A stretch of 64,000 nucleotides of DNA. It comes from Strigamia acuminata (lineage: Eukaryota > Arthropoda > Chilopoda > Geophilomorpha > Linotaeniidae). Below the pieces are notes generated by a model. That model searched no databases and was not told the DNA's origin. It worked only from the letters and a program-made list of their open reading frames with translations. The translations under genes and the position numbers were made by a program. The first letter of the stretch is position 1. Each line of letters starts with the position of its first letter. The stretch is taken from assembly GCA_949358305.1 (NCBI GenBank), contig OX442316.1, positions 1,426,001 to 1,490,000 of the forward strand, read 5' to 3'. Of this stretch, positions 41,976-51,283 are shown in pieces.

Positions 41976-44900
41976 ACTCGGAGTGTGGTTTTTGGGGACG
42001 AGGGCCGTCCTCCGGCCGCGCCGCGACGCGCCGCGGGTCGGACAAGAAACGACCCGGTCGGAAACCGAACCTCAGTGTCCAATCGGGCAGAAATTGTGCG
42101 GAAGTTTAACCAAAAATGGCCAAAAGTCGGTGCAAGTTTTGCACGCAACAAACGTCCGATGTGACAGTGCCCATGCGGGTTGGACGTGCATGTGGGCGCG
42201 TGTGGGCGCTCGATTTACCGGCCCGTTGGACGAGTTAAACCAAAATTTCCCAATATCTTGCATAAATTTAAAGAAGATTTGACAGATTTCCAGATTTTAA
42301 GCGATGTTTTACATAAGTCCGTCCCATTGCTGAAATTCCGTGAAAATTTGTCAAAAATTGACAAAAGTCTGTGCAAATTTTGTCAGAAATAGGAAACAAA
42401 AAATTTAAAATTCGTCCAACGCGCCAGTAAATCGAGCGCGCCCATGCGTGGACAGTGCGCCGGCGGGAGCCCCGGCCGTCCTCTCTCTCTCTCTCTCTCG
42501 GCCGCCAAGGCTCGCCCCTCCGCCCGTCGGCGGGAGCCCCGACCGTCCCCCCTCTCTCTTTCGGCCGCCAAAGGATCGCCCCTCCGCTCGTCACAGATTT
42601 TTGTCAATATTTGATGAATTTCAACAGATTTTCAGCAATATTTTACAGGACATTTCTGCTCTTTTGGATACATTTTCAAAGGTTTTATTGCTAAAATTCT
42701 GGGGAAATTTATCAAAAATTGACAAAAAATCGATGCAAGTTTTGTCAGAAATTGATAAAATCTTCTTAAACTCGTCCAACGCGCCGGCGAGTGCACATGC
42801 GGGGACAGTGGGCACGTCCAGCCCGCGTGCACACTGTCAGATCGGGCGGTTTCGGGCACAGTTTGATCCGGGCAAATATCTAGCAAAACTTGCACCGATT
42901 TTTTGTCAATTTTAGACAAATTTCAGCGATATTTTACGAGACATTTCTGCTCGATTGGACACATTTCCAGGGGTTTTTTGTAAAACATTGATAAAATTCC
43001 GTGGAAATTTATCAAATATTGGCAAAATTCGGTGCTAATTTTGTCAAAAATTAGGAAAAAAAAATTTTCAAAACTTGTCCAACGTGCCGGTAAATCGAGC
43101 GCCCACATGCCTAGATAGTGCACGCCCAACCCGCCAAGGCTCGCCCCTCCGCCCGTTGGCGGGAGCCCCGGCCGTCCCCTCTCTCTCTCTTTCTCTCTCT
43201 CTCTCGGGCGCCCGGAGCTCGCCCCTCCGCCCGTCACCGACTTTTGACACAATTTTTGATGAAATTCAACGGAATTTTAGCAACGTTTTACAAAAAACCT
43301 GTGGAAATGTGTCCAACCGGGCAGAAATGTGTCGTAAAATGTTGCCGAAATTCTGTGAAAATTTGTCACAAATTGCCAAAAGTCGGTGCAAATTTTGTCA
43401 GAAATAGGAAACAAAAAATTTAAAATTCGTCCAACGCGCCAGTAAATCGAGCGCGCCCATGCGTGGACAGTGCGCCGGCGGGAGCCCCGGCCGTCCTCTC
43501 TCTCTCTCTCTCTCGGCCGCCAAGGCTCGCCCCTCCGCCCGTCGGCGGGAGCCCCGACCGTCCCCCCTCTCTCTTTCGGCCGCCAAAGGATCGCCCCTCC
43601 GCTCGTCACAGATTTTTGTCAATATTTGATGAATTTCAACAGATTTTCAGCAATATTTTACAGGACATTTCTGCTCTTTTGGATACATTTTCAAAGGTTT
43701 TATTGCTAAAATTCTGGGGAAATTTATCAAATATTGACAAAAAATCGATGCAAGTTTTGTCAGAAATTGATAAAATCTTCTTAAACTCGTCCAACGCGCC
43801 GGCGAGTGCACATGCGGGGACAGTGGGCACGTCCAGCCCGCGTGCACACTGTCAGATCGGGCGGTTTCGGGCACAGTTTGATCCGGGCAAATATCTAGCA
43901 AAACTTGCACCGATTTTTTGTCAATTTTAGACAAATTTCAGCGATATTTTACGAGACATTTCTGCTCGATTGGACACATTTCCAGGGGTTTTTTGTAAAA
44001 CATTGATAAAATTCCAAGGAAATTTATCAAATATTGGCAAAATTCGGTGCTAATTTTGTCAAAAATTAGGAAAAAAAAATTTTCAAAACTTGTCCAACGT
44101 GCCGGTAAATCGAGCGCCCACATGCCTAGATAGTGCACGCCCAACCCGCCAAGGCTCGCCCCTCCGCCCGTTGGCGGGAGCCCCGGCCGTCCCCTCTCTC
44201 TCTCTTTCTCTCTCTCTCTCGGGCGCCCGGAGCTCGCCCCTCCGCCCGTCACCGACTTTTGACACAATTTTTGATGAAATTCAACGGAATTTTAGCAACG
44301 TTTTACAAAAAACCTGTGGAAATGTGTCCAACCGGGCAGAAATGTGTCGTAAAATGTTGCCGAAATTCTGTGAAAATTTGTCACAAATTGCCAAAAGTCG
44401 GTGCAAGTATTGCTAGATTTGGGCGCATCAAACTGTGCCGAGATCTGACAGTGTCCACGCGGTTTTGAAGCGCCCACTGTCGACGCACGTGGGCGCTCAA
44501 TTTACCGGCGCGTTGGACGAGTTTTGAAAAAAGTTTTTTCCTAATTTCTGACAAAACTTGCACCGAATTTTGTCAATATGTGATAAATTTCCATGGATTT
44601 TAAGCAATGTTTTACAGAAGTCCGTCCCATCGGGCAGAAACGTCTCGTAAAATGTCGCTGAAATTCCGTGAAAATCTGTCAAAAATTGACAAAAGTTGGT
44701 GACCGACCCGCGGCGCGTCACGGCGCGGTCGGAGGACGGCCCTCGTCCCCAAAAACCACACTCCGGGTCACGTGGTCTCGCACTCGACTTTTTCAGTTTT
44801 CCCGTTTTCGGCCCGTTACGGCCAAGGACCGTAACGGGTCGAAAACGGGCCGCAACGGGTCGAAAACGGCCGCAACGGGTCGAAAACGGCCGCAACGGGT

Positions 44901-45045
44901 CGAAAACGGCCCGCACGGGCCGTTAACGGGCCGCCGACGGTCCCGTCACAATCCCGTAACGGCTCGCACGGGCCGTTAACGGGCCGCCGACGGTCCCGTC
45001 ACGATCCCGTAACGGCTCGCACGGGCCGTTAACGGGCCGCCGACG
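41385..45045. repeat. 3.66-kb tandem segmental duplication, copy 2
   Basis: Copy 2 is 3,661 bp long, and the same satellite variant begins again at 45046. It contains its own pair of 1,015-bp repeats and satellite array 3, so the whole boundary-array-arm cassette was duplicated as one block. Confidence 0.88.
42372..44401. repeat. 1,015-bp tandem repeat, two copies (in 3.66-kb copy 2)
   Basis: Copies are at 42372-43386 and 43387-44401, the second-level duplicate of 38711-40740. Only scattered single-base differences separate the four copies. Confidence 0.9.
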
Positions 45046-48000
45046 GTTCCGTAACTATCCCGTAACGGCCCGCACGGGCCGTTAACGGGCCGCCGACGAT
45101 CCCGTCACGACCCCGTAACGGCCCGTACGACCTCATGCGGGCCGTTAACGGGCCGTTAACGGGCCGTTAACGGCCCGTTAACGGCGTAAAACCAAAAACA
45201 GGATTCGAGATTAATGTCTATGAATGTTGTACGCGTTTTCATGTACGTGTTGTCGGTTGTTGATTTTTTCGATTTACACCGTCACGGCCCGTTAACGGCC
45301 CGTTAACGGCCCGTTAACGGCCCGTTACGATCCCGTAACGGCCCGCACGGGCCGTTAACGGGCCGCCGACGGTCCCGTCACGATCCCGTAACGGCCCGCA
45401 CGGGCCGTTAACGGGCCGCCGACGGTCCCGTCACGGTCCCGTAACGGCTCGCACGGGCCGTTAACGGGCCGCCGACGGTCCCGTCACGGTCCCGTAACGG
45501 CCTTCGTTCCCGGACTTCGGCTCGCCGACGGCCCGTGCGACCTCATGCGGGCCGCTAACGGGCCGTTAACGGCCCGTTAACGGCCCGTTAACGGCGTAAA
45601 ACCAAAAACAGGATTCGAGATTAATGTCTATGAATGTTGTACGCGTTTTCATGTACGTGTTGTCGGTTGTTGATTTTTTCGATTCACGCCGTAACGGCCC
45701 GTTAACGGCCCGTTAACGGCCCGTCAACGGCCCGTCAACGGCCCGCAACGGCCCGCACGGGCCGTTAACGGGCCGTCGACGATCCCGTCACGATCCCGCA
45801 ACGGCCCGCACGGGCCGTTAACGGGCCGCTGACGGTCCCGTCACGATCCCGCAACGGCCCGCACGGGCCGTTAACGGGCCGTCGACGATCCCGTCACGAT
45901 CCCGCAACGGCCCGCACGGGCCGTTAACGGGCCGCTGACGGTCCCGTCACGATCCCGCAACGGCCCGCACGGGCCGTTAACGGGCCGTCGACGGTCCCGT
46001 CACGATCCCGCAACGGCCCGCACGGGCCGTTAACGGCCCGTTAACGGCCCGTTAACGGCCCGTTAACGGGGCAAAACCGAAAACAGGATTCGAGATTAAT
46101 GTCTATGAATGTTGTACGCGTTTTCACGTACGTGTTGTCGGTTGTTGATTTTTTCGATTCACGCCGTAACGGCCCGTTAACGGCCCGTTAACGGCCCGTC
46201 AACGGCCCGTCAACGGCCCGCAACGGCCCGCACGGGCCGTTAACGGGCCGTCGACGATCCCGTCACGATCCCGCAACGGCCCGCACGGGCCGTTAACGGG
46301 CCGCTGACGGTCCCGTCACGATCCCGTCACGGCCTTCGTTCCCGGACTTCGGCTCGCCGACGGCCCGTACGACCTCACGCGGGCCGTTAACGGGCCGTTA
46401 ACGGCCCGTTAACGGCCCGTTAACGGCGTAAAACCAAAAACAGGATTCGAGATTAATGTCTATGAATGTTGTACGCGTTTTCATGTACGTGTTGTCGGTT
46501 GTTGATTTTTTCGATTCACGCCGTAACGGCCCGTTAACGGCCCGTTAACGGCCCGTCAACGGCCCGTCAACGGCCCGCAACGGCCCGCACGGGCCGTTAA
46601 CGGGCCGTCGACGATCCCGTCACGATCCCGCAACGGCCCGCACGGGCCGTTAACGGGCCGCTGACGGTCCCGTCACGATCCCGCAACGGCCCGCACGGGC
46701 CGTTAACGGGCCGTCGACGGTCCCGTCACGATCCCGCAACGGCCCGCACGGGCCGTTAACGGCCCGTTAACGGCCCGTTAACGGCCCGTTAACGGGGCAA
46801 AACCGAAAACAGGATTCGAGATTAATGTCTATGAATGTTGTACGCGTTTTCATGTACGTGTTGTCGGTTGTTGATTTTTTCGATTCACGCCGTAACGGCC
46901 CGTTAACGGCCCGTTAACGGCCCGTCAACGGCCCGTCAACGGCCCGCAACGGCCCGCACGGGCCGTTAACGGGCCGTCGACGATCCCGTCACGATCCCGC
47001 AACGGCCCGCACGGGCCGTTAACGGGCCGCTGACGGTCCCGTCACGATCCCGCAACGGCCCGCACGGGCCGTTAACGGGCCGTCGACGGTCCCGTCACGA
47101 TCCCGCAACGGCCCGCACGGGCCGTTAACGGCCCGTTAACGGCCCGTTAACGGCCCGTTAACGGGGCAAAACCGAAAACAGGATTCGAGATTAATGTCTA
47201 TGAATGTTGTACGCGTTTTCACGTACGTGTTGTCGGTTGTTGATTTTTTCGATTCACGCCGTAACGGCCCGTTAACGGCCCGTTAACGGCCCGTCAACGG
47301 CCCGTCAACGGCCCGCAACGGCCCGCACGGGCCGTTAACGGGCCGTCGACGATCCCGTCACGATCCCGCAACGGCCCGCACGGGCCGTTAACGGGCCGCT
47401 GACGGTCCCGTCACGATCCCGTCACGGCCTTCGTTCCCGGACTTCGGCTCGCCGACGGCCCGTACGACCTCACGCGGGCCGTTAACGGGCCGTTAACGGC
47501 CCGTTAACGGCCCGTTAACGGCGTAAAACCAAAAACAGGATTCGAGATTAATGTCTATGAATGTTGTACGCGTTTTCATGTACGTGTTGTCGGTTGTTGA
47601 TTTTTTCGATTCACGCCGTAACGGCCCGTTAACGGCCCGTTAACGGCCCGTCAACGGCCCGTCAACGGCCCGCAACGGCCCGCACGGGCCGTTAACGGGC
47701 CGTCGACGATCCCGTCACGATCCCGCAACGGCCCGCACGGGCCGTTAACGGGCCGCTGACGGTCCCGTCACGATCCCGCAACGGCCCGCACGGGCCGTTA
47801 ACGGGCCGTCGACGGTCCCGTCACGATCCCGCAACGGCCCGCACGGGCCGTTAACGGCCCGTTAACGGCCCGTTAACGGCCCGTTAACGGGGCAAAACCG
47901 AAAACAGGATTCGAGATTAATGTCTATGAATGTTGTACGCGTTTTCACGTACGTGTTGTCGGTTGTTGATTTTTTCGATTCACGCCGTAACGGCCCGTTA

Positions 48001-49055
48001 ACGGCCCGTTAACGGCCCGTCAACGGCCCGTCAACGGCCCGCAACGGCCCGCACGGGCCGTTAACGGGCCGTCGACGATCCCGTCACGATCCCGCAACGG
48101 CCCGCACGGGCCGTTAACGGGCCGCTGACGGTCCCGTCACGATCCCGTCACGGCCTTCGTTCCCGGACTTCGGCTCGCCGACGGCCCGTACGACCTCACG
48201 CGGGCCGTTAACGGGCCGTTAACGGCCCGTTAACGGCCCGTTAACGGCGTAAAACCAAAAACAGGATTCGAGATTAATGTCTATGAATGTTGTACGCGTT
48301 TTCATGTACGTGTTGTCGGTTGTTGATTTTTTCGATTCACGCCGTAACGGCCCGTTAACGGCCCGTTAACGGCCCGTCAACGGCCCGTCAACGGCCCGCA
48401 ACGGCCCGCACGGGCCGTTAACGGGCCGTCGACGATCCCGTCACGATCCCGCAACGGCCCGCACGGGCCGTTAACGGGCCGCTGACGGTCCCGTCACGAT
48501 CCCGCAACGGCCCGCACGGGCCGTTAACGGGCCGTCGACGATCCCGTCACGATCCCGCAACGGCCCGCACGGGCCGTTAACGGGCCGCTGACGGTCCCGT
48601 CACGATCCCGCAACGGCCCGCACGGGCCGTTAACGGGCCGTCGACGATCCCGTCACGATCCCGCAACGGCCCGCACGGGCCGTTAACGGGCCGCTGACGG
48701 TCCCGTCACGATCCCGCAACGGCCCGCACGGGCCGTTAACGGGCCGTCGACGGTCCCGTCACGATCCCGCAACGGCCCGCACGGGCCGTTAACGGCCCGT
48801 TAACGGCCCGTTAACGGCCCGTTAACGGGGCAAAACCGAAAACAGGATTCGAGATTAATGTCTATGAATGTTGTACGCGTTTTCACGTACGTGTTGTCGG
48901 TTGTTGATTTTTTCGATTTACGCCGTAACGGCCCGTTAACGGCCCGTTAACGGCCCGTCAACGGCCCGTCAACGGCCCGCAACGGCCCGCACGGGCCGTT
49001 AACGGGCCGTCGACGATCCCGTCACGATCCCGTAACGGCCCGTCATGATCCCGTA
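44820..49055. repeat. Satellite array 4 with higher-order structure
   Basis: This is the longest array (~4.2 kb): 53-bp monomers and ten AT-rich ~96-bp spacers starting near 45183, 45594, 46069, 46425, 46795, 47163, 47520, 47889, 48247 and 48827. Spacer variants (GCGTAAAACC with CATGTACG; GGGCAAAACC with CACGTACG) alternate to give a ~726-bp higher-order unit, clearest at 47163-48247. Array 4 is bounded on the right by an inverted GC-rich module at 49056. Confidence 0.88.
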
Positions 49056-49840
49056 ACGGGAAAACTGAGAGAGTCGGGTGCGAGACCACGTGACCCGGAG
49101 TGTGGTTTTTGGGGGCGAGGGCCGTCCTCCGACCGCGCCGTGACGCGCCCCGGGTCGGATCAAGAGGCGACCCGGTCGGAAACCGAACTTCGGGGTTCCT
49201 CGAGGCGTGGTTTTTTGGGGACGGGGGGAGGGGGGGATCGGGTCGCGTGCTCCGACCGCGCCGCAACGCGCCGTGGGTCGGTCACCAACCTTTGTCAATA
49301 TTTTATAAATTTCCACGGAATTTCAGCAATGTTTTACATAAGTCCGTCAAATCGGGCAGAAATATCCCGTACAATGTCGCTGCAATTCTGTGGAAATTTA
49401 TCAGATATTGACAAAATTCGGTGACGGGCGGAAGAGAGAGAGAGAGAGAGAGGGGGGACGGCCGGCGCCTACGCCGACGGGGCGGGAGGGCGAGTGCACT
49501 GTTCACGCATGTGGGCGCGTGTGGACGCTCGATTTACTGGCGCGTTGGACAAGTCAAAAAAAATTTCCCAATGTCTGACAAAAATTCCATCGAATCACGG
49601 CAATATTTGACAACACTTGCACAGATTTTTAGCAACATTCATCGGCGAGGTCGTTGATGAACTCGCTTTACCTCGATGAATCTCGCGCGACAACAACCCT
49701 GCGAAAATACCAAATCTCGTACGAATAATAAACACGGCGCAAACCGCACAAAAACCCACGACATAAAATCGAATGTCGTCTATCGGCACTCTCAGCATTC
49801 CCCCGGACATTTTCCGGAAGAGTTTGGCCCTGCCGGAATC
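49056..49840 (-). repeat. Right inverted arm of the island
   Basis: This is the inverted counterpart of 33187-33665. The inner part (49056-49420) and outer part (49765-49838) match the left arm; about 340 bp in between (GA-rich run at 49433-49452, GC module, AT module) has no counterpart in the left arm. Confidence 0.78.
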
Positions 49841-49861
49841 CGAAGAATAGTCACTCCCAAA

Positions 49862-49873
49862 GTGCGGATTTTG
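49862..49873. repeat. Right target duplication of the satellite island
   Basis: GTGCGGATTTTG, identical to 32733-32744. It belongs to Copia gag coding sequence. Confidence 0.75.
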
Positions 49874-50241
49874 CGGGTGCACTCGCTTCCGAAGGTTAAA
49901 TTGAAAAATTCGTCCAATAGTCGTATAATTCGTGCACGAGACACTGGTTCAAAGTTCAGTTTTAGTGTGTTCCAGGCTAATTTCGCATCTTCAACGCCAC
50001 TGAGCAATTCGTGGTATTGCTCCTCGATGGAGTAGTAGATGAGACTAAAAGCTCTGCCTTTTCTCAGCTTATAGTCCGAACGGTCCCGCCATGATGCTCC
50101 TGGTGCCAATGCTTCTTCTGAGCCATCTGTAAAGGCCCAGCAACCATGATGCATCAACAAAACTTTAACCTGTTGTTTCCACGTGTCATAATTGGTTCTG
50201 TTCAATAATGTCACTTTCCTTTCTAATTTGTCCGAATCCAT
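49862..50241 (-). CDS. Copia element B gag, N-terminal segment
   Basis: It starts at an ATG on the minus strand (50241) with MDSDKLERKVTLLNRTNYDT, the usual Copia gag opening in which a tryptophan follows the N-Y-x-x pattern. It continues through WAFTDG, WNTLKLNFEP and LLDEFFNLTF. It then stops matching at the island junction; its continuation is at 32732. The open frame beyond 49862 reads island sequence. About 127 codons are present. Confidence 0.88.
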
Positions 50242-50508
50242 GGCAAAATAGTAGCACTTTTGTACACAAACCACCCCAAAAACACTTTCTGTACTGGTTA
50301 ATCACAACAAGGTGCAAAGTTGTGATGTTAGTTCGCTCTTATAGATAAGTTAGTAGTAAATCCTAACACAGTACTAAGCTAATAAATGTATTCAAATAAT
50401 ATTCGAAATAAACACTAGTATTGTTCATAAATATGATGAATTCGAGATGTTTCCACTTGTATTTCTCGTCGAATTACACTTCACGTGCAGTTGAAATCCA
50501 CTATTGTT
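50242..50508 (-). other. Copia element B leader and last 4 nt of its 5' LTR
   Basis: AT-rich sequence lies between gag and the start of element C. It does not resemble the 318-bp Copia LTR except that 50505-50508 (TGTT) equals the LTR's plus-strand first four bases. I infer that element C landed 4 nt inside the 5' LTR and that TGTT is also its target duplication. Confidence 0.45.
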
Positions 50509-51182
50509 TGTCACGGGCACGTCTACCCGCCTATTTTTATTTTAGAATAACCCAATCTTATTTCTTATAATATTTTCTTGTTTCTCTCACTCGTGATGAT
50601 TCATCTCGCTTACTCATCTTCAGTTAATGAATGCGCAATCTGGATGATGCGCATATCATTATTTCTACAATTGAACTCCTATTTTCACCTTTCCACCCCC
50701 TTCTCTAATTGATCTGACCAGTCACATGACTGAGTTTTCTTCTTTCCAATCATCCTAAGTTTAATCACTTCTTCTTATGCTCTCTACTGGATAACACCAT
50801 TCTCCTTTAGTAACATCTAGATTTAGTCCTCTATTATTTGCGCCTTCAACAAGCGCTCCTACATCTAACCCTATTGCGCTATTTTTCAATGCCGACATCT
50901 TTTATATTATCACTGCCCGATGATATCCCCTTTCCACTCTAGGTTCATATCATCGTGCTTTCATTCTTTTATGCCTACAAACACCCGTCGTAAGCAAGGA
51001 ACTGTCCAATATAAATTATGTTAGTCAAACGCGAGTATTAGGTTTCCTGAGTTTCTGGATGTCCACATTTGAAGGAAACAACGTTTAGGGAAATCTACGA
51101 ACTTTGCCCATTACTATTGCGCGAATTAGTTTTTGCGCGATATTGTTTAGAATTAATTATACCAACAGAATTAATCGTGACA
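50509..51182 (+). repeat. 5' LTR of Gypsy element C
   Basis: 674 bp, starting TGTCACGGGC and ending ATCGTGACA. Its 7-bp inverted termini equal those of element A's LTR, though the lengths differ (1,005 bp in A). It would contain the promoter. Confidence 0.78.
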
Positions 51183-51185
51183 ACA

Positions 51186-51205
51186 TGGCGAGCCTGACAG
51201 GATTC
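51186..51205 (+). promoter_or_regulatory. Primer-binding site of element C (tRNA-Arg-like)
   Basis: TGGCGAGCCTGACAGGATTC lies 3 nt after the LTR and is nearly the same as in element A. It is the complement of a tRNA 3' end closely resembling tRNA-Arg(UCG) as I recall it. Confidence 0.68.
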
Positions 51206-51283
51206 TCGCTTATTTAGGCTGAAAACGCGCAAGAAAGTTAAGTTTTCGTTTAAATTATTAATCATTCTCATTATTTTTTCATC

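Larger units (their letters stand above)
32745..49861. mobile_element. 17.1-kb satellite-rich island with long inverted arms, inserted in Copia gag
   Basis: This is a single insertion by the criterion of its 12-bp flanking duplication. Its arms at 33187-33665 and 49056-49840 are inverted copies of each other. Inside are four arrays of a ~53-bp GC-rich satellite, AT-rich modules, GC-rich modules and CT microsatellites, mostly in inverted or tandem copies, plus a ~1.9-kb single-copy core. No transposase or other credible gene is present. The structure fits a giant non-autonomous foldback or Mutator-like element (Mutator-type elements have 9-11 bp duplications and long TIRs), but the class is inference and its ends are not diagnostic. 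Confidence 0.7.
19810..50508 (-). mobile_element. Ty1/Copia LTR retrotransposon B, interrupted by elements D, the satellite island and C
   Basis: The minus-strand order is gag (from 50241), a 17.1-kb island inside gag, the rest of gag with CCHC-PR-IN-RT start (32732-29761), Gypsy element D inside RT, RT end and RNase H (21339-20146), polypurine tract and 3' LTR (20127-19810). Protease-integrase-RT-RNase H order defines Copia. Counting each target duplication once, the three coding segments stay in one frame of about 1,513 codons with no stop. The 5' LTR is missing from the window except for its last 4 nt at 50505-50508, where Gypsy element C appears to have inserted. Confidence 0.88.

Noticed and set aside
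44820-49055. Regularly spaced repeats considered as a CRISPR-like array
   Set aside because: The 'spacers' are themselves near-identical copies, the repeats are degenerate 53-bp satellite monomers, and the context is eukaryotic retrotransposons with no cas genes.
33000-49500. Dozens of 60-180-codon frames in the satellite island, many Arg/Pro/Gly-rich
   Set aside because: They occur on both strands and in several frames at once, repeat with the 1,015-bp and 3.66-kb periods, and reflect stop-poor GC-rich repeats. No domain was recognised.
50242-50508. Copia 5' LTR expected next to gag
   Set aside because: The sequence does not match the 318-bp LTR at 19810-20127 apart from four terminal bases; the LTR is more likely displaced by element C.
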